DNA from: Burhinus oedicnemus
Lineage: Eukaryota > Chordata > Aves > Charadriiformes > Burhinidae
Reading direction: 5' to 3'
Length of the DNA stretch: 64,000 nt
Assembly: GCA_008921705.1 (NCBI GenBank)
Contig: VFFE01007600.1
Location: forward strand, 310,858-374,857
Below the pieces are notes generated by a model that saw nothing but the letters and a program-made list of their open reading frames with translations, searched no databases and was not told the DNA's origin. This document shows, one piece after another, positions 12,801 to 24,800 of the stretch; position 1 is the stretch's first letter, and the number at the start of each line of letters is the position of its first letter. A program made the position numbers and the translations under genes.

Positions 12801-15800
12801 TACCCTGTGAAAAGGGTGCAAACGCTTCCCCGTGTTTCGATTGCGGCCTTTGTCTGCTTAGCAGACATACTTCATTCACGCTTCAGGTTGCTGTCTGTGA
12901 AGTCACATTTAGTTTCATGTCATTTCAAGTCAAAAATGGCAGTCAAGGTGGGGCAGTGCCCAAAAGCCCCTCTGCAATGCAAATGAAGAGGATATCTCAA
13001 ATATGTGAGAACCATGCTATCAGCTGACCTCAGATGACTCAGTGAAGTCCTAGTCATCTGACAAGCTTGAGTGGCCCAGGCAGATTTCAGTGATCTGTAC
13101 TTCATGTCAGCTTGAAATGAGTCATTTGTTCTCATGCTGTTAAACTAACCCCTTTGCTTTTTCTTCACCTAGGTTATCCTGGGCAGGACTTTGATTGGGC
13201 CGACTACCTCAAACAATGTGGTGCTGAGGCAGCTCCCCAGAGCTGCTTCCCTTCGGTAAGGTTCTCTTGCAGAAAAATGTCTCTTCTGTTATGTGAATGA
13301 CACTCTTGATTCCAGGGGAAGAACCTTTTTCATGTTTTTGACTTAAATTACCTGTGATAACTGAGGAAATGGAACAGTTAAGAAAGTGCAAATATATGTG
13401 AATAGTAGTAGGTGCATGCCAACTTCCTAGATAAGGAAGTGGTGGACCAAATGCTTCAGCTGTGATAAAGCAGACCAAAAAAGAAATGAGTGTTTTGTAA
13501 AATTGAGGTGTGTGAGAGGCCATGGAATAGTCATAAAACGGCATCAATCCTTGGCACTCCTGTAATTGTGGAAACACGGCCTCTTAATAGACATTATTTT
13601 CATTTACTTTGTGTACTCTTTCAATCTTCCATCCTTTCAGCTTGAAAAACGTTATTCCACGTTGTATTAATCAATACCAAGTCACCTTAAATTACTACCA
13701 GATAATCATTTTGCATTAATCAGTGCCTGAAGTACTTGCTAGATTTTGGGCTTTTGTTGATTCAGTGACAGTATTGCCGTCTCCCAGAGCAGAATACGTT
13801 GTCAAGCAGAAAAGGTTACTATTTTACTATACTTGGGCTATTGCAGTGCTTAGGGGAAGAAATTAAGATGAATAATTACCATTTTTTGAAGAGGATGTTC
13901 CTGCTATGAATTCTTGTTGCCCTTGTTCTGTCTTTAAAGCTGTGGCATCTTAGAACAGGTCATTGAATTTATTATCCCTTTTCTGAGAAGAGTTGATCAC
14001 CGTAGGCTAGTTCCAGAATTTGTAATGTATTGATCCTGTAATTACGTTGCAGAGTGGCTCTGGGAGGAAGACTCCTCTGTCTGGCTGTTAGTTCTTATCT
14101 TTAATTCAGGTGTTTCAGAGCTGAATAAATATCCATTCTTATGTTGCAGGAGTTTTTCAAGAAATGGGGACTAAGTTGGTGAATAGAGTAAAATCCTACT
14201 TATACAAAAAATGTAAAACGAAAAGGAAGCTTCCTTTGTTGTCTGCCAGAACTCATTTGGATGAGGCAGGAATGTTATTTACATACATAAAATGGATTTC
14301 CAAGCTAACATAATAGAATAGAGAACCTGGTCAGACTGTTTGTCAGACTTACCACTTAGGTAGCAAGCAGCAGAGAATTCCTGGTTACTTAAAATGCACT
14401 CAATCTTCTCAGTGACTATCAGCATCCTTATTTTTGAGTACAAACACGTTCTTTTCTAGGTCTGTCTGTAGACCTTTTTTTTTTTAACTTAAGTTCTTTG
14501 TAGTTTGTTATATATCTTACTTGTAGTCAATGTGCTAATTACCTGAAATCTTCTCTGATTGCGTGAGTATCTTTCTGTGTTACTCAAACATGGATGCTTT
14601 TATGTGTTGCTCCTGTTCATGGCTATTCATATCGTATACTGGATATACAGATGGTATTTTACTGAAATATTCACTGAAATATTCTGTCTTTTTTCTAGTT
14701 AACTTCTTCTGACCATGGATTTAAAGAAAATATGAAACTTGAGGCTGTGAACCCAGTTGATCCTGAAGAAGTTTGCATTGCTACAGTCACCAAGTTGAAA
14801 GATGCCTACCTCTGGCTTCAGCTGGAAGGTAAGCTTGATGTGGGAGAGTAGCACTGGCATTGATTCTTCTGTAGAACCATCATCAAACCTGAAGGGTATC
14901 TGGAACAAACTCACTGCCTGCTGAATATGGGCAGCAAATCACCATTTCCTCAATGAAAACACAGCAAAAACTCAGTTGCATTGTCTGTTTCCTGGTTAGC
15001 CTTGGATGACAGTGCTTATTTAAGCCAGGCAAAAACAACATTTGTGCATTGCACTGTGTCAGTGCTAGGCTGGCACGCTGTGCGACATGCTGATCAGTGT
15101 CTTTTAGAAAGCAACGGCGTTGTAACATTTTTACATACGAATGACTTGCATTCTGAGCAAGCTTTGACCAGACCCAGGAAGAAAACTTTTAGAGAGGTTC
15201 TTCATTAAGATAGAATAGGTCTATGTCAGCCATTCTCCGTTATAATCCCATTTCTCGATTGGAAGTAGATCAGCATGCACTCACTATGCACTGTGCACCT
15301 CTGCTAAACTGTGGATGGCAAACTCTCATCTCCAGCCTTTAGGAGGAAGCAAATGAGGTCAGGAAAGAATCTGGTCAATAGAAGGGGATGAATTAACAAT
15401 TGATGGTGTGTTCCAGATACACCATAAGTAAAAGCAGCTTCACTGGCAAACGTAATAGCAAGCATTAACCAAATAAGGTTTTTTATTTTTAAGAGTTGTT
15501 TCAATTTTTGCTTCTCGAAACTGAACAGGCTCCAAGAAGCCCGTCCCTGACTGTATAGTGAGCGTGGAATCAATGAATATATTTCCAGTGGGTTGGTGTG
15601 AGACGAATGGATATCAGCTCAGACCTCCTCGCAAAGCAATAGGTATCAGTTCTGTTCTATTTGCGGTGGTTAGCTGGGTTGATAGAGATGGCGAGACCTT
15701 CAAGAACAGGCTACTGCAGAATTATTGCTAGCATTACTGAATTCAGAAACATTCACCATGTACAGAGAATCCATGCCTTGTGCGACTGTTTCCCTGGCTG

Positions 15801-18800
15801 TTAGGTCCAGTTGGAATCCATACAACTCCAAAACAGGCAGTGTTGGCTTGAGACCCTTGCGTGCTGTACGAGTGTGTGGAAACAATCCATTAGTCACAAT
15901 AAAGAAATCGTATCTGTGTGTATGCACACGCCCCCACGCTATGCATATACTTTTGTCTGAGTTGTTCTTGCCATGTGTCTGACCCTGATAATGATTTTAC
16001 GCTTTCAGTTGTACAAGTAAAATTAACGCCATAACAAAACAGTGTGTATATGTTTTGGAGTTGAAAGAAAGGGGACTAGCTTTCTAAATGGACCAGACAG
16101 TTAAGATCCCTTAATGACAAAATGTTGAAAAGCAAATCCTACCTGTTTTAACTACGCTAGCAAGTAGCATAAGATAGTGTCTTTTCTCACCTGGTTAGTG
16201 AGCTCTGTTTATTAAAGTTCAATGGGAGCTGGAGAAACTGAAGAACTTTCTGAATGTTTATTAAGTAAGATAATAAAATTGTAAGATTGGAATGAGCTGT
16301 TATTTACTGGAAGTCAAAGCAAAAGAAACTGATTGTGAAAGCCAGAATTAGCAAGTGCACCCATCACCTAGTTGACTTTCTTAGTTGCGACAGTATTTTC
16401 CTCCGTAGCAATTAGCTTAAGTTGTAATATGTTTCTAACCAGCTAATTTCATTCCATTTCAAAGTTAAGAAGTGTTGAAGTTCCCTGTGCCAGTAAAGTG
16501 GCGAGTTAGGCCTATGAACCTAACCTTTGGTTAGGTTTCAGCACCTTTGGGTGCTGAAAAGGAAAGCACATCATTCCTTTTTGGCTGGTATTACAGGTAG
16601 TTTAGGGACTATGATGCAAACAAAGATGCAAACAAGGTGAGATTTCCAAGAAGACTGGGGATATGCATGCCTGATTTAATGAACTTTTAGTGAAAGTTGA
16701 AGTAAACCTTTTCAGTTACTTCAAATTACATGGGCCAGCATGTCTTTAGTCCAGATGGGTCAGCTATCTTAACGTTGTGGTGACCTTGAATACAGATTCT
16801 TTTTGACATATAACTTAGGGGAAATGAGTCTAATACATATATTGTACTAGAAGTTTCATTTGTCTCCTATACTTTACTGTTTATATTTTCTTCTTCCCTT
16901 CAGTAAATAAGCAGAAAAAGATTGCAGTAGTTCAACCAGAGAAACAGTAAGTAACAGGTTTTTTGCTTTTATTTTTTGTTGAGGTTTGGGTTTTTTTTCT
17001 TTTTCTAACTGGTAAATCGTGTTGTCTTATGAGAGATTTAGCTTTATGGAAGTGCTATGCTGAGGGTTGAGAGGTTCCACAATCCATCTATGTTAATGCT
17101 GGTAGTTCCTGTTGATGAAAAAGACCAGTTGCACTGCTTTAGTAGGAGACAGAAAGCACGGAATTTAACAATGCTAGTGCAACTCAGCTGAATTATTGAA
17201 TAGGTCAAGTCATTGAAGTTCTGGGGTTGAAAGTGTTGATCTTTAATTTTTAAAAGATTGCATTATCTGTGAGTATTGGAGTGCATTTAAGAAAAACTAG
17301 TTTGATCTTAAGACTGTGTTTGTAAGTTTGTGCTTGAGCCTTTTTTTTTCATGGTGATTAATAGGGAAAATTACTGGATTCCCCTTTGGTTGTATTCCCT
17401 TCACAAATAATACAGTTTCTGTAATGTAAACATGCTTAGAAAATGTGGCTGCCTTGACATGTAGCTGTGATTTTGCACAGCTGATCAGAAAATTAGGCTT
17501 AAGTGTGAGTCATTTGGTAGATTAACTTCTAATAGTTTCTTCCCAGATTAAATTTGGCCCAGGCTAGCCAAAAAGGAGAGTTCTACTAATATCTACAATT
17601 CGTCTATAAACTTTCTGTCATGCATATGAAACTCCTTCATGTAAGCCTGCTCAAAAATGCTCAGTAGAATGCCTGACAGTTGGTTTTATTGACTCTTGGA
17701 GCTTTACAAACACCAGTTCTGTCAGTAGTCCTGCCAGTGTTTTCATTGCTCCTAAAATACTGAGCAGGCTGTTATTCCATGTTTTGTAATTGGAATTCTT
17801 ACTGAGTACTTGCGTCATTTTTGTTGTATTTTGTTTAAAATCCATCTTTTTCAAAATACCTAGGGTAAGACTGCGCGCTGCCTTGCGCCATGAAATGTGA
17901 AATGAAGTTAAAAAGAGGCAGAAAACATAAACCATTGTTTGTAGCTTTGTGTGGTGTGTTCATCAGCCTGGTGGCCCACATACTTCAAGCAAGGAAGGAT
18001 TGCTGCTACCTGTGGGACTACATCAGTCCTTTCCAAATTGAATTTGATAGTCCTTGCACGTTATTGTTGTGAAGCAGGGGAGGTATAAAAAGCAGATTAA
18101 TAAGGCTGGATCTGGAGAAAAAAAAAATTTAATGGTTGGGTTTTAGTAACTGAGAGGTGACTATCCTTACCATCTGTCCCTTTCCCCAATCTTCATTTCA
18201 GAATTTTGTCTTCGAGGACAGTTCATGATGGACTAAAGAACCAGGAACTGAACTCTTCTGACTCAGGTATTGATCAGAGAGGGCAGGCTAACAAAGGCAA
18301 AATCCTGTAACAGTTCAGCTGCCTTATTGTTCAGCTGCTCAACACTCTTCTGTTAGGAGAGGGGAGAGGAGGAAAGGCTTTGAAGATTTTCATCCCTTGA
18401 TGATTGGTTGAACTTCAAAAAGGAATGAAACAAACAAAAACTTACAATTACTTGTGTCCTGCAATTGATATGTGCATTAAACCTGGAAATTAGATTTTCA
18501 CACCAGAACACCCCCCTGCAGCAGAGGGTATGTGGAGCCAACTGTGTACTGTGACCTATGCAGATGATTTTTTATTGTCACCTGTTATGTTTAATAATGT
18601 TGGGAGAAACATAACAGGCGCGCTGCATCTGTGCTCTTGAGTTGTTAGATTCTAGCTTTGGGAAGCAGGTTTGTCTGTTTTTTATGATAACTTCATCATT
18701 ATGATAAACAAAAGCAATTCAAACAGTAAACTGCTTTGTGTGCCAGATGGCGAAATCTAATAATTTTCTAAACTGTTGCAAGAATGGATATGATGAATAA

Positions 18801-21800
18801 GTACATCTGCTGGTGAAACAGTCATACAGATCTATCTGGCAACAAAATGCCTCTTCTGCTGTTTTCTGTACAGTGAAATGCGCATCTGAAGCTGCACAAA
18901 ATGCAAGCTTTATAGAAATGATTCGTGCTTGCTTAGCATTTTAATTGGCTTTTAATAGACTCATAATGTAAATTTGACTTAATTTATTCATCTGCCAGTT
19001 ACCAACTACTGAATTAAGTTATTTAAGTGATAGTGTTGCTCCATCAAGAAAAACTACAACACTGCTAGGGTAAAACAATTTTGTATTTATATGTAAGTAT
19101 CTTGCAATACATATTATACATAACTTTTAATTTTGAGCAGCGTTGAACCATTTAATAGGTTTAGAAAACTTGATGTCACTTCATCAAAGGCCACTTCATC
19201 AGTTGCTGCATCTTTTGTTTGCTGATTGAGGGAGAAGAGTCTAAAAATGCAAAGCAATGTGATATTGCAGTTTAGGATAAACAATGGAGAATAACTTTGC
19301 CAGCTTCTCTGGTGGCAGAAGTTTTCAGGGAGACATAATTACTTGACTGGAAAATTTATCCATAATTGCTGTGTAGGAAGTGCTTCTGCTACCAAAAAGT
19401 TGGGATTGTCATCATCTTGCCTGTTCTCACTGATGTAATATCATGAAGCATCAGACTAGCCAGGAAGAAATGCTTCTTTTCTGATAAGTTATGAGCTTTA
19501 TTTCCTATAGTTTGACAATTTGAAAGCATGCCTGTGAAGTATGAAAAATACTTTGGCGACATCGAATAAGTCATTCGAGACTTCCCTCTCCTTTTTTACA
19601 ACAGGCAAAATATTACGTATTGCAAGAAGTTGTTCTTTGCTGGGGAGGTTGTAGCATGTGATTTAAATCTTTGCTTTCTCATTTCGCAGTGGTAATTAAT
19701 GGAAAGTACTGCTGCCCAAAGATCTACTTCAATCACCGGTGCTTCTCAGGGCCTTACCTAAACAAAGGCAGGATTGCAGAGCTTCCTCAGTCTGTGGGAC
19801 CTGGGAACTGTGTTCTTGTTCTGAAAGAGGTGAGGTGGTTGTACATAGTGGACCTGCATATAGCAGTGTATCATAAACACTAGAGTGTCTCTCTAATTAT
19901 AGATGAGTAGTTAATAAATTTAAGCTGATAATGAGTAAAGAGTGTTTTTTGTATAAAATCAAGTATCAATCATGGACTGTTTTATGAGTAGCTGGAAAGA
20001 GTAAAAGCCTCTCATTTATCTGAGTTACAGTCAGCCTTCTACTGCTCAACTTTATTTTAGGTTAAAACAGAGTAACCTGTAATTACCACAGTCAAAGGAG
20101 TTAATATCTTTTTATTGCTGTAATAAATGCTTCAATTTTAATTAACAGAATTTAGCTTCAGATAATCCCAACATCCTTTACAGTTTGTGCTGTTGATGTT
20201 AAAACAGAGAAAATACAGATTTTATTAGAAGAGATGGCAATCTACTTTTGGTAATTGGAAAATTAAGTGTCTTCTCCATGTTTTATAAGTTGGATATCAT
20301 TTGCAAAGATCAGATGAAGTTGTGGTTTTGCCTTCTAACGTAACTGAGGGAGGGGAAGAGGGAGGAAGAGGCCATTCTTTAATGCCAAAGAGCCTATTCT
20401 CCAGAAGGTGTTTCACAGCAAATTTACAGATACTTTAATGCAATAATTATTTTTCAAAAATCTCCAAAAAGGTCATGGGGTGGTTATTATCTGACCTGAA
20501 GGGCTGAAAGTTTCCCAAGGCATAACTACATGTGCACACTTGAGCTCTCGTGAAACAGTCACTTTAAATGCAGGAATTAGCTCAACATCTCTGGAATTTT
20601 TACCTTCCCTACTACGTATCATAACTGGGAGAGACCTTAAGAAAGGATTTCTGGCAGACATACTGTAAAACAAGAGTCTGGTGGACAAGAGTCAAGCTGA
20701 TTATTGAAAAAGTTCCATTTTTGCATATAGAAAAGTACCCCATCCTTTCTGCAAGTTTCAGTACTCCCATGTAAGCACTCCAAAAGAGCAAGTGTGAAAT
20801 TCTGTGGCAGCTTCATTTAACCTTGAAGGTTTAACCTGCTTCACTGCCTGAAAGCGTAAAGCATACACAACTCCTGCTGATGTAAAGATGCTGAGTGTTG
20901 CTAAAAGTTCAACCAATATGCTTAGTTGTATTCAATGCAATTATGACTCTTGCTCAATGTATGAATCCTAGCGTAAGTTTGGTACTTGCATTATATTTAA
21001 TACTCTTCTTTTGAACTATAGACCTCTGGACTGCTGCATTAGTAGGACTGAAGCTGTGAGTTTGTTATGTAAAGGTTCTGATGCACCCAATTTGGGAATG
21101 ATTTGGAATAAGTACGTACTGAAAATAAGAAATACAATTTGAACGTACGTTTTATACTGTCCTCCACTAACTGCAGGCTGTTAACAACTTCGAGTTATTT
21201 TACAGCACCAGAGAAATTCCCATTTTATTATAGTACAGGCATTATTGTGGTTCATGAAAGCAAAACAGAGGAGGTCTTAAGATTCTGCACTATGATTTTG
21301 TAGCAAGTAGTGGGTTGGCAGGCAGCAAAATCCTGCAGCATTTTTTGGCACACCTTCACATGTGAAACAGTCTCTAAGATAATCACTCAGATTTACTCAA
21401 GGTTATTCAAGTTTTGTGGTATTCAGCCCTGGGGTTTAATTTAGTGACGTGTAATTCAAGGGCACAATGACTTGGAAATTGCTTGATATACTCGTGACTT
21501 TGCAGGCAAATTCTGAAGCTTTGGCGAGGCCTAAAGTGTTGACTGCTCTCAGTTTTCATTTTGGCAATATCTGGAGGTATCTGTCATCCTGTTGTGAGTC
21601 AGTGCTTTGATGCTAGATAATTTGGATGAATAGAAGTAATTTCCTATTCTACCCTGGCACTTTAAAACAGATTTATTGTACAAATAACTTAAACGTATTT
21701 TCTTCTCTTCCCTCCCTCACTGTAGGTTCTCACTTTATTAATCAATGCAGCTTACAAACCTAGCCGTGTCCTGCGAGAACTGCAGTTGGATGAAGAGGCT

Positions 21801-24800
21801 GCATGGCATGGGCATGGAGAGACCCTAAAAGCCAAGTAAATTCTTGTCCTGTTCCCTGCTTATTGATCCCAGTAGCAAAGTTCTCTGTAGTTTATGCTTT
21901 GGCTTCTCACATTTCAGAGAAGGAAAAATTGCTTATAGCATATCAAGATGCTGATAACCATTAAACTGCCAAATCTTTATAAACTTCTTTATGAATGTCT
22001 GGTGAAGTGCATCTGATTTTAATTCTCCTTAATATGCCAGGTGTGCTCTGCTACTGACATGTAAGCAGGTAGTGGTGAAGTGAGAGTGGTGTGGTACTGG
22101 TACAACATAGCATATACTCTGGCAGACCTGTAGGTGAGGTTTAAGATAATTTAACTCACCTGAAGATACTTGTCAGTATTTTGAAGCAAAATCACATACT
22201 GCTTAGGAAGCTTCTCAGACTTCCATGGCACTTCCACACAAATTTCTCAGTGGAAAATTACTCTGAAGTTAAGTTGTAGCAGTGCTCTGAAATGGCCTGG
22301 CATTGAAGTCTTTCTACAACAGCCTACCCTAAAGCAATCCCTAGTTTTCCTGCTGAGCTTTTTGGGTTGGAGCTTCTTTGCAAGATTATTTTGTGGCTAG
22401 GAAAAAAGCAGTGATCGTATTTACATATATTTGATGAATCCAGATATTCCTTTATAGTCCAGTGATGGTCTTGTAATTAGGTCACTATGTCTGTTTACTA
22501 CAGATTAGATTTTCCCAATGTGCCATAGCATGCTTTCCTGCATAGCTTTGAACATGTCAGTAATTCTTTGTTCGATCAGTTTCATGTGTAGCAAGACACC
22601 TTTCCATGTATTGAAGGATTGCTCTGGATTTGGACAATAGGAAGATCATATGAAAGGTTAATGTAAATAGAAAATGTAGCTGAAGAATAGAGGAAAAAAA
22701 AAATTGTTTAATTTCACTGAAGTTGCTGTGTGCCTTCTTTTGTCACAGTAGTGACACCAGGGATATCTGGACTATGATGATATAGCTCTTTTTTTTTGTG
22801 TGCATTAACTAGATACTTGCAGGCCTGAGACATCCCTAATAGATATCAGCACGTGCCACTAGCTGTGCTGGGAGAACAAAGCAGAAATGATGAATGACTC
22901 TGGCAGATATTTCATAGTGTGGCTCTGTCAGTGTCATGGCAAAGCTGCTGAACTAAAAGAAATGTTTTCTTAATTTAAATCAAGCAGGAGCAATATGTGG
23001 AGTCATGGCAAGTGACTGTCCTGATGCATTGTTCGGCAGTTAGATGAAAGCTGATTGGAAATGTGACAGTAGTGCATTTGTTTGCCATAGCACGTGCATA
23101 GAATGGCTGACTAGAAGCTGTCTGCTGTTACCTTTATTAGCTGAATTGGTGCACTCCATCTTGGTTTTAGGGTCCAGCTGTCTACATCATAGTGGACACT
23201 TCGGTACTATAAAAACAAAGAACGAACAAAGAAAACAAAACATCTAAACTTTGGGATGGTCCTCTCAGATGGTGTTTTGTAGTTGCTGGCAGGGCAGTGT
23301 TGCTGTGTTTGGTACTGCAGGCACCTCTCTGGTGCTGGCTTTGTTACGTTGCTTGAGGATCTGTCATAAGAGACAGCACTACCTGTTTCCAGGACTTGCC
23401 AGTCCATAAAGGTCCTCATTGCTCAGGTTTTCCTTGAGTTTGATCTCAAAGCAATATTCTTGTACAACTCTGAGTGAAGTACTTTTATCCTGGTAATTAG
23501 AGGATTACTGAATTACGACGATATTTTTAATGCTAGGTACAAAGGGAAGAGCTACCGTGCAACTGTGGAAGTTGTGAGGACGGCAGACCGGGTGGCAGAT
23601 TTCTGTAGAAAAACATGCATTAAGCTGGAATGTTGTCCAAACCTCTTCGGCCCTCAGATGGTGCTGGATAAGTGTTCAGAGAACTGCTCTGTCCTGACAA
23701 AGACTAAATACAGTGAGTAGGCCACTGATCTCAAACTGAGGTGGGGCTTGGGGTGTTATATTTTGGTTTTCTTCTGGCTTTGGCTCCAGAAGGAGACAAA
23801 AATCCATTGCTTTGCTTACACAAGGAGCAGCTCAAGCACTACATACACAGGCATACAAAATACGTGCCACTGTGTAGAGGAGAAAAAATGATTTCTATAT
23901 TAGGTAATAGAACCATGCCTTAACTTTTTGTTGTATGCTTAGAGCTTTGTCGTCTTAAGACAACTTTTGGGACAAGAACTGACTATAATATTGTAATTTA
24001 AGTGGCATTGTAATTGCTTCTACTAATTCATTGTGGAACAAAATAAAACACCGTCAAGCTCTTTTCTTAGCTTCTAGGGTTTTATAGGTTTTTAGGGTTT
24101 TTTTTTTAAACTAACTTCAAGCATATTTGGCACTGTGAGAACAAACAGTGCATTGAGGCCATGTTTAAAAACTACAAAACATCACAAAAAGTGCCATTAA
24201 ATTGGACCAAGCCTGTAGCTGATGATAAAATCTGATCACTTGGGGCTTTTCAGAGATAGAGGAAGTAAATCTTTATAGCACTCTTCTTCCTTAGACCAAG
24301 TTGAAGAGGAAAGTATAGACATACACATTTTGAAGGCTTGCAGAATTGGGATTTCTCTTGGGAAATACCCTTCTACTGATTTTCCAGTCCTGATGATGGA
24401 CAAACATATCTAGTGACATTGAAGATGCATTTCAACATGGCGCTCCTTTCTTCTGTCCTGGTAGCACACTATTATGGAAAGCGGAAAAACAAGCGGATAG
24501 GCAGGCCTCCGGGTGGCCACAGTAACCTGGAAGTAGCCATGAAGAAACCAAATAAAAGACGGAAGAGACGAAAACATTTTTTTGTTCATAAGAAAAAACG
24601 TTCTTCTACTTCAGTGGATAACACTCCAGCTGGATCTCCCCAGGTATGAGACTGCCAACAACTTTAATAGGTATGATATGTGATCTTCAAGAAGCTACAT
24701 CTGAAACAACAAGCTTTTAGTTCCTTGTAACCTCAGGTTCTCAGGTTACAGCTGACAAATGGGTAGCAATTGTAGCTTTTGTCCTAAACTTCCCATTGCT

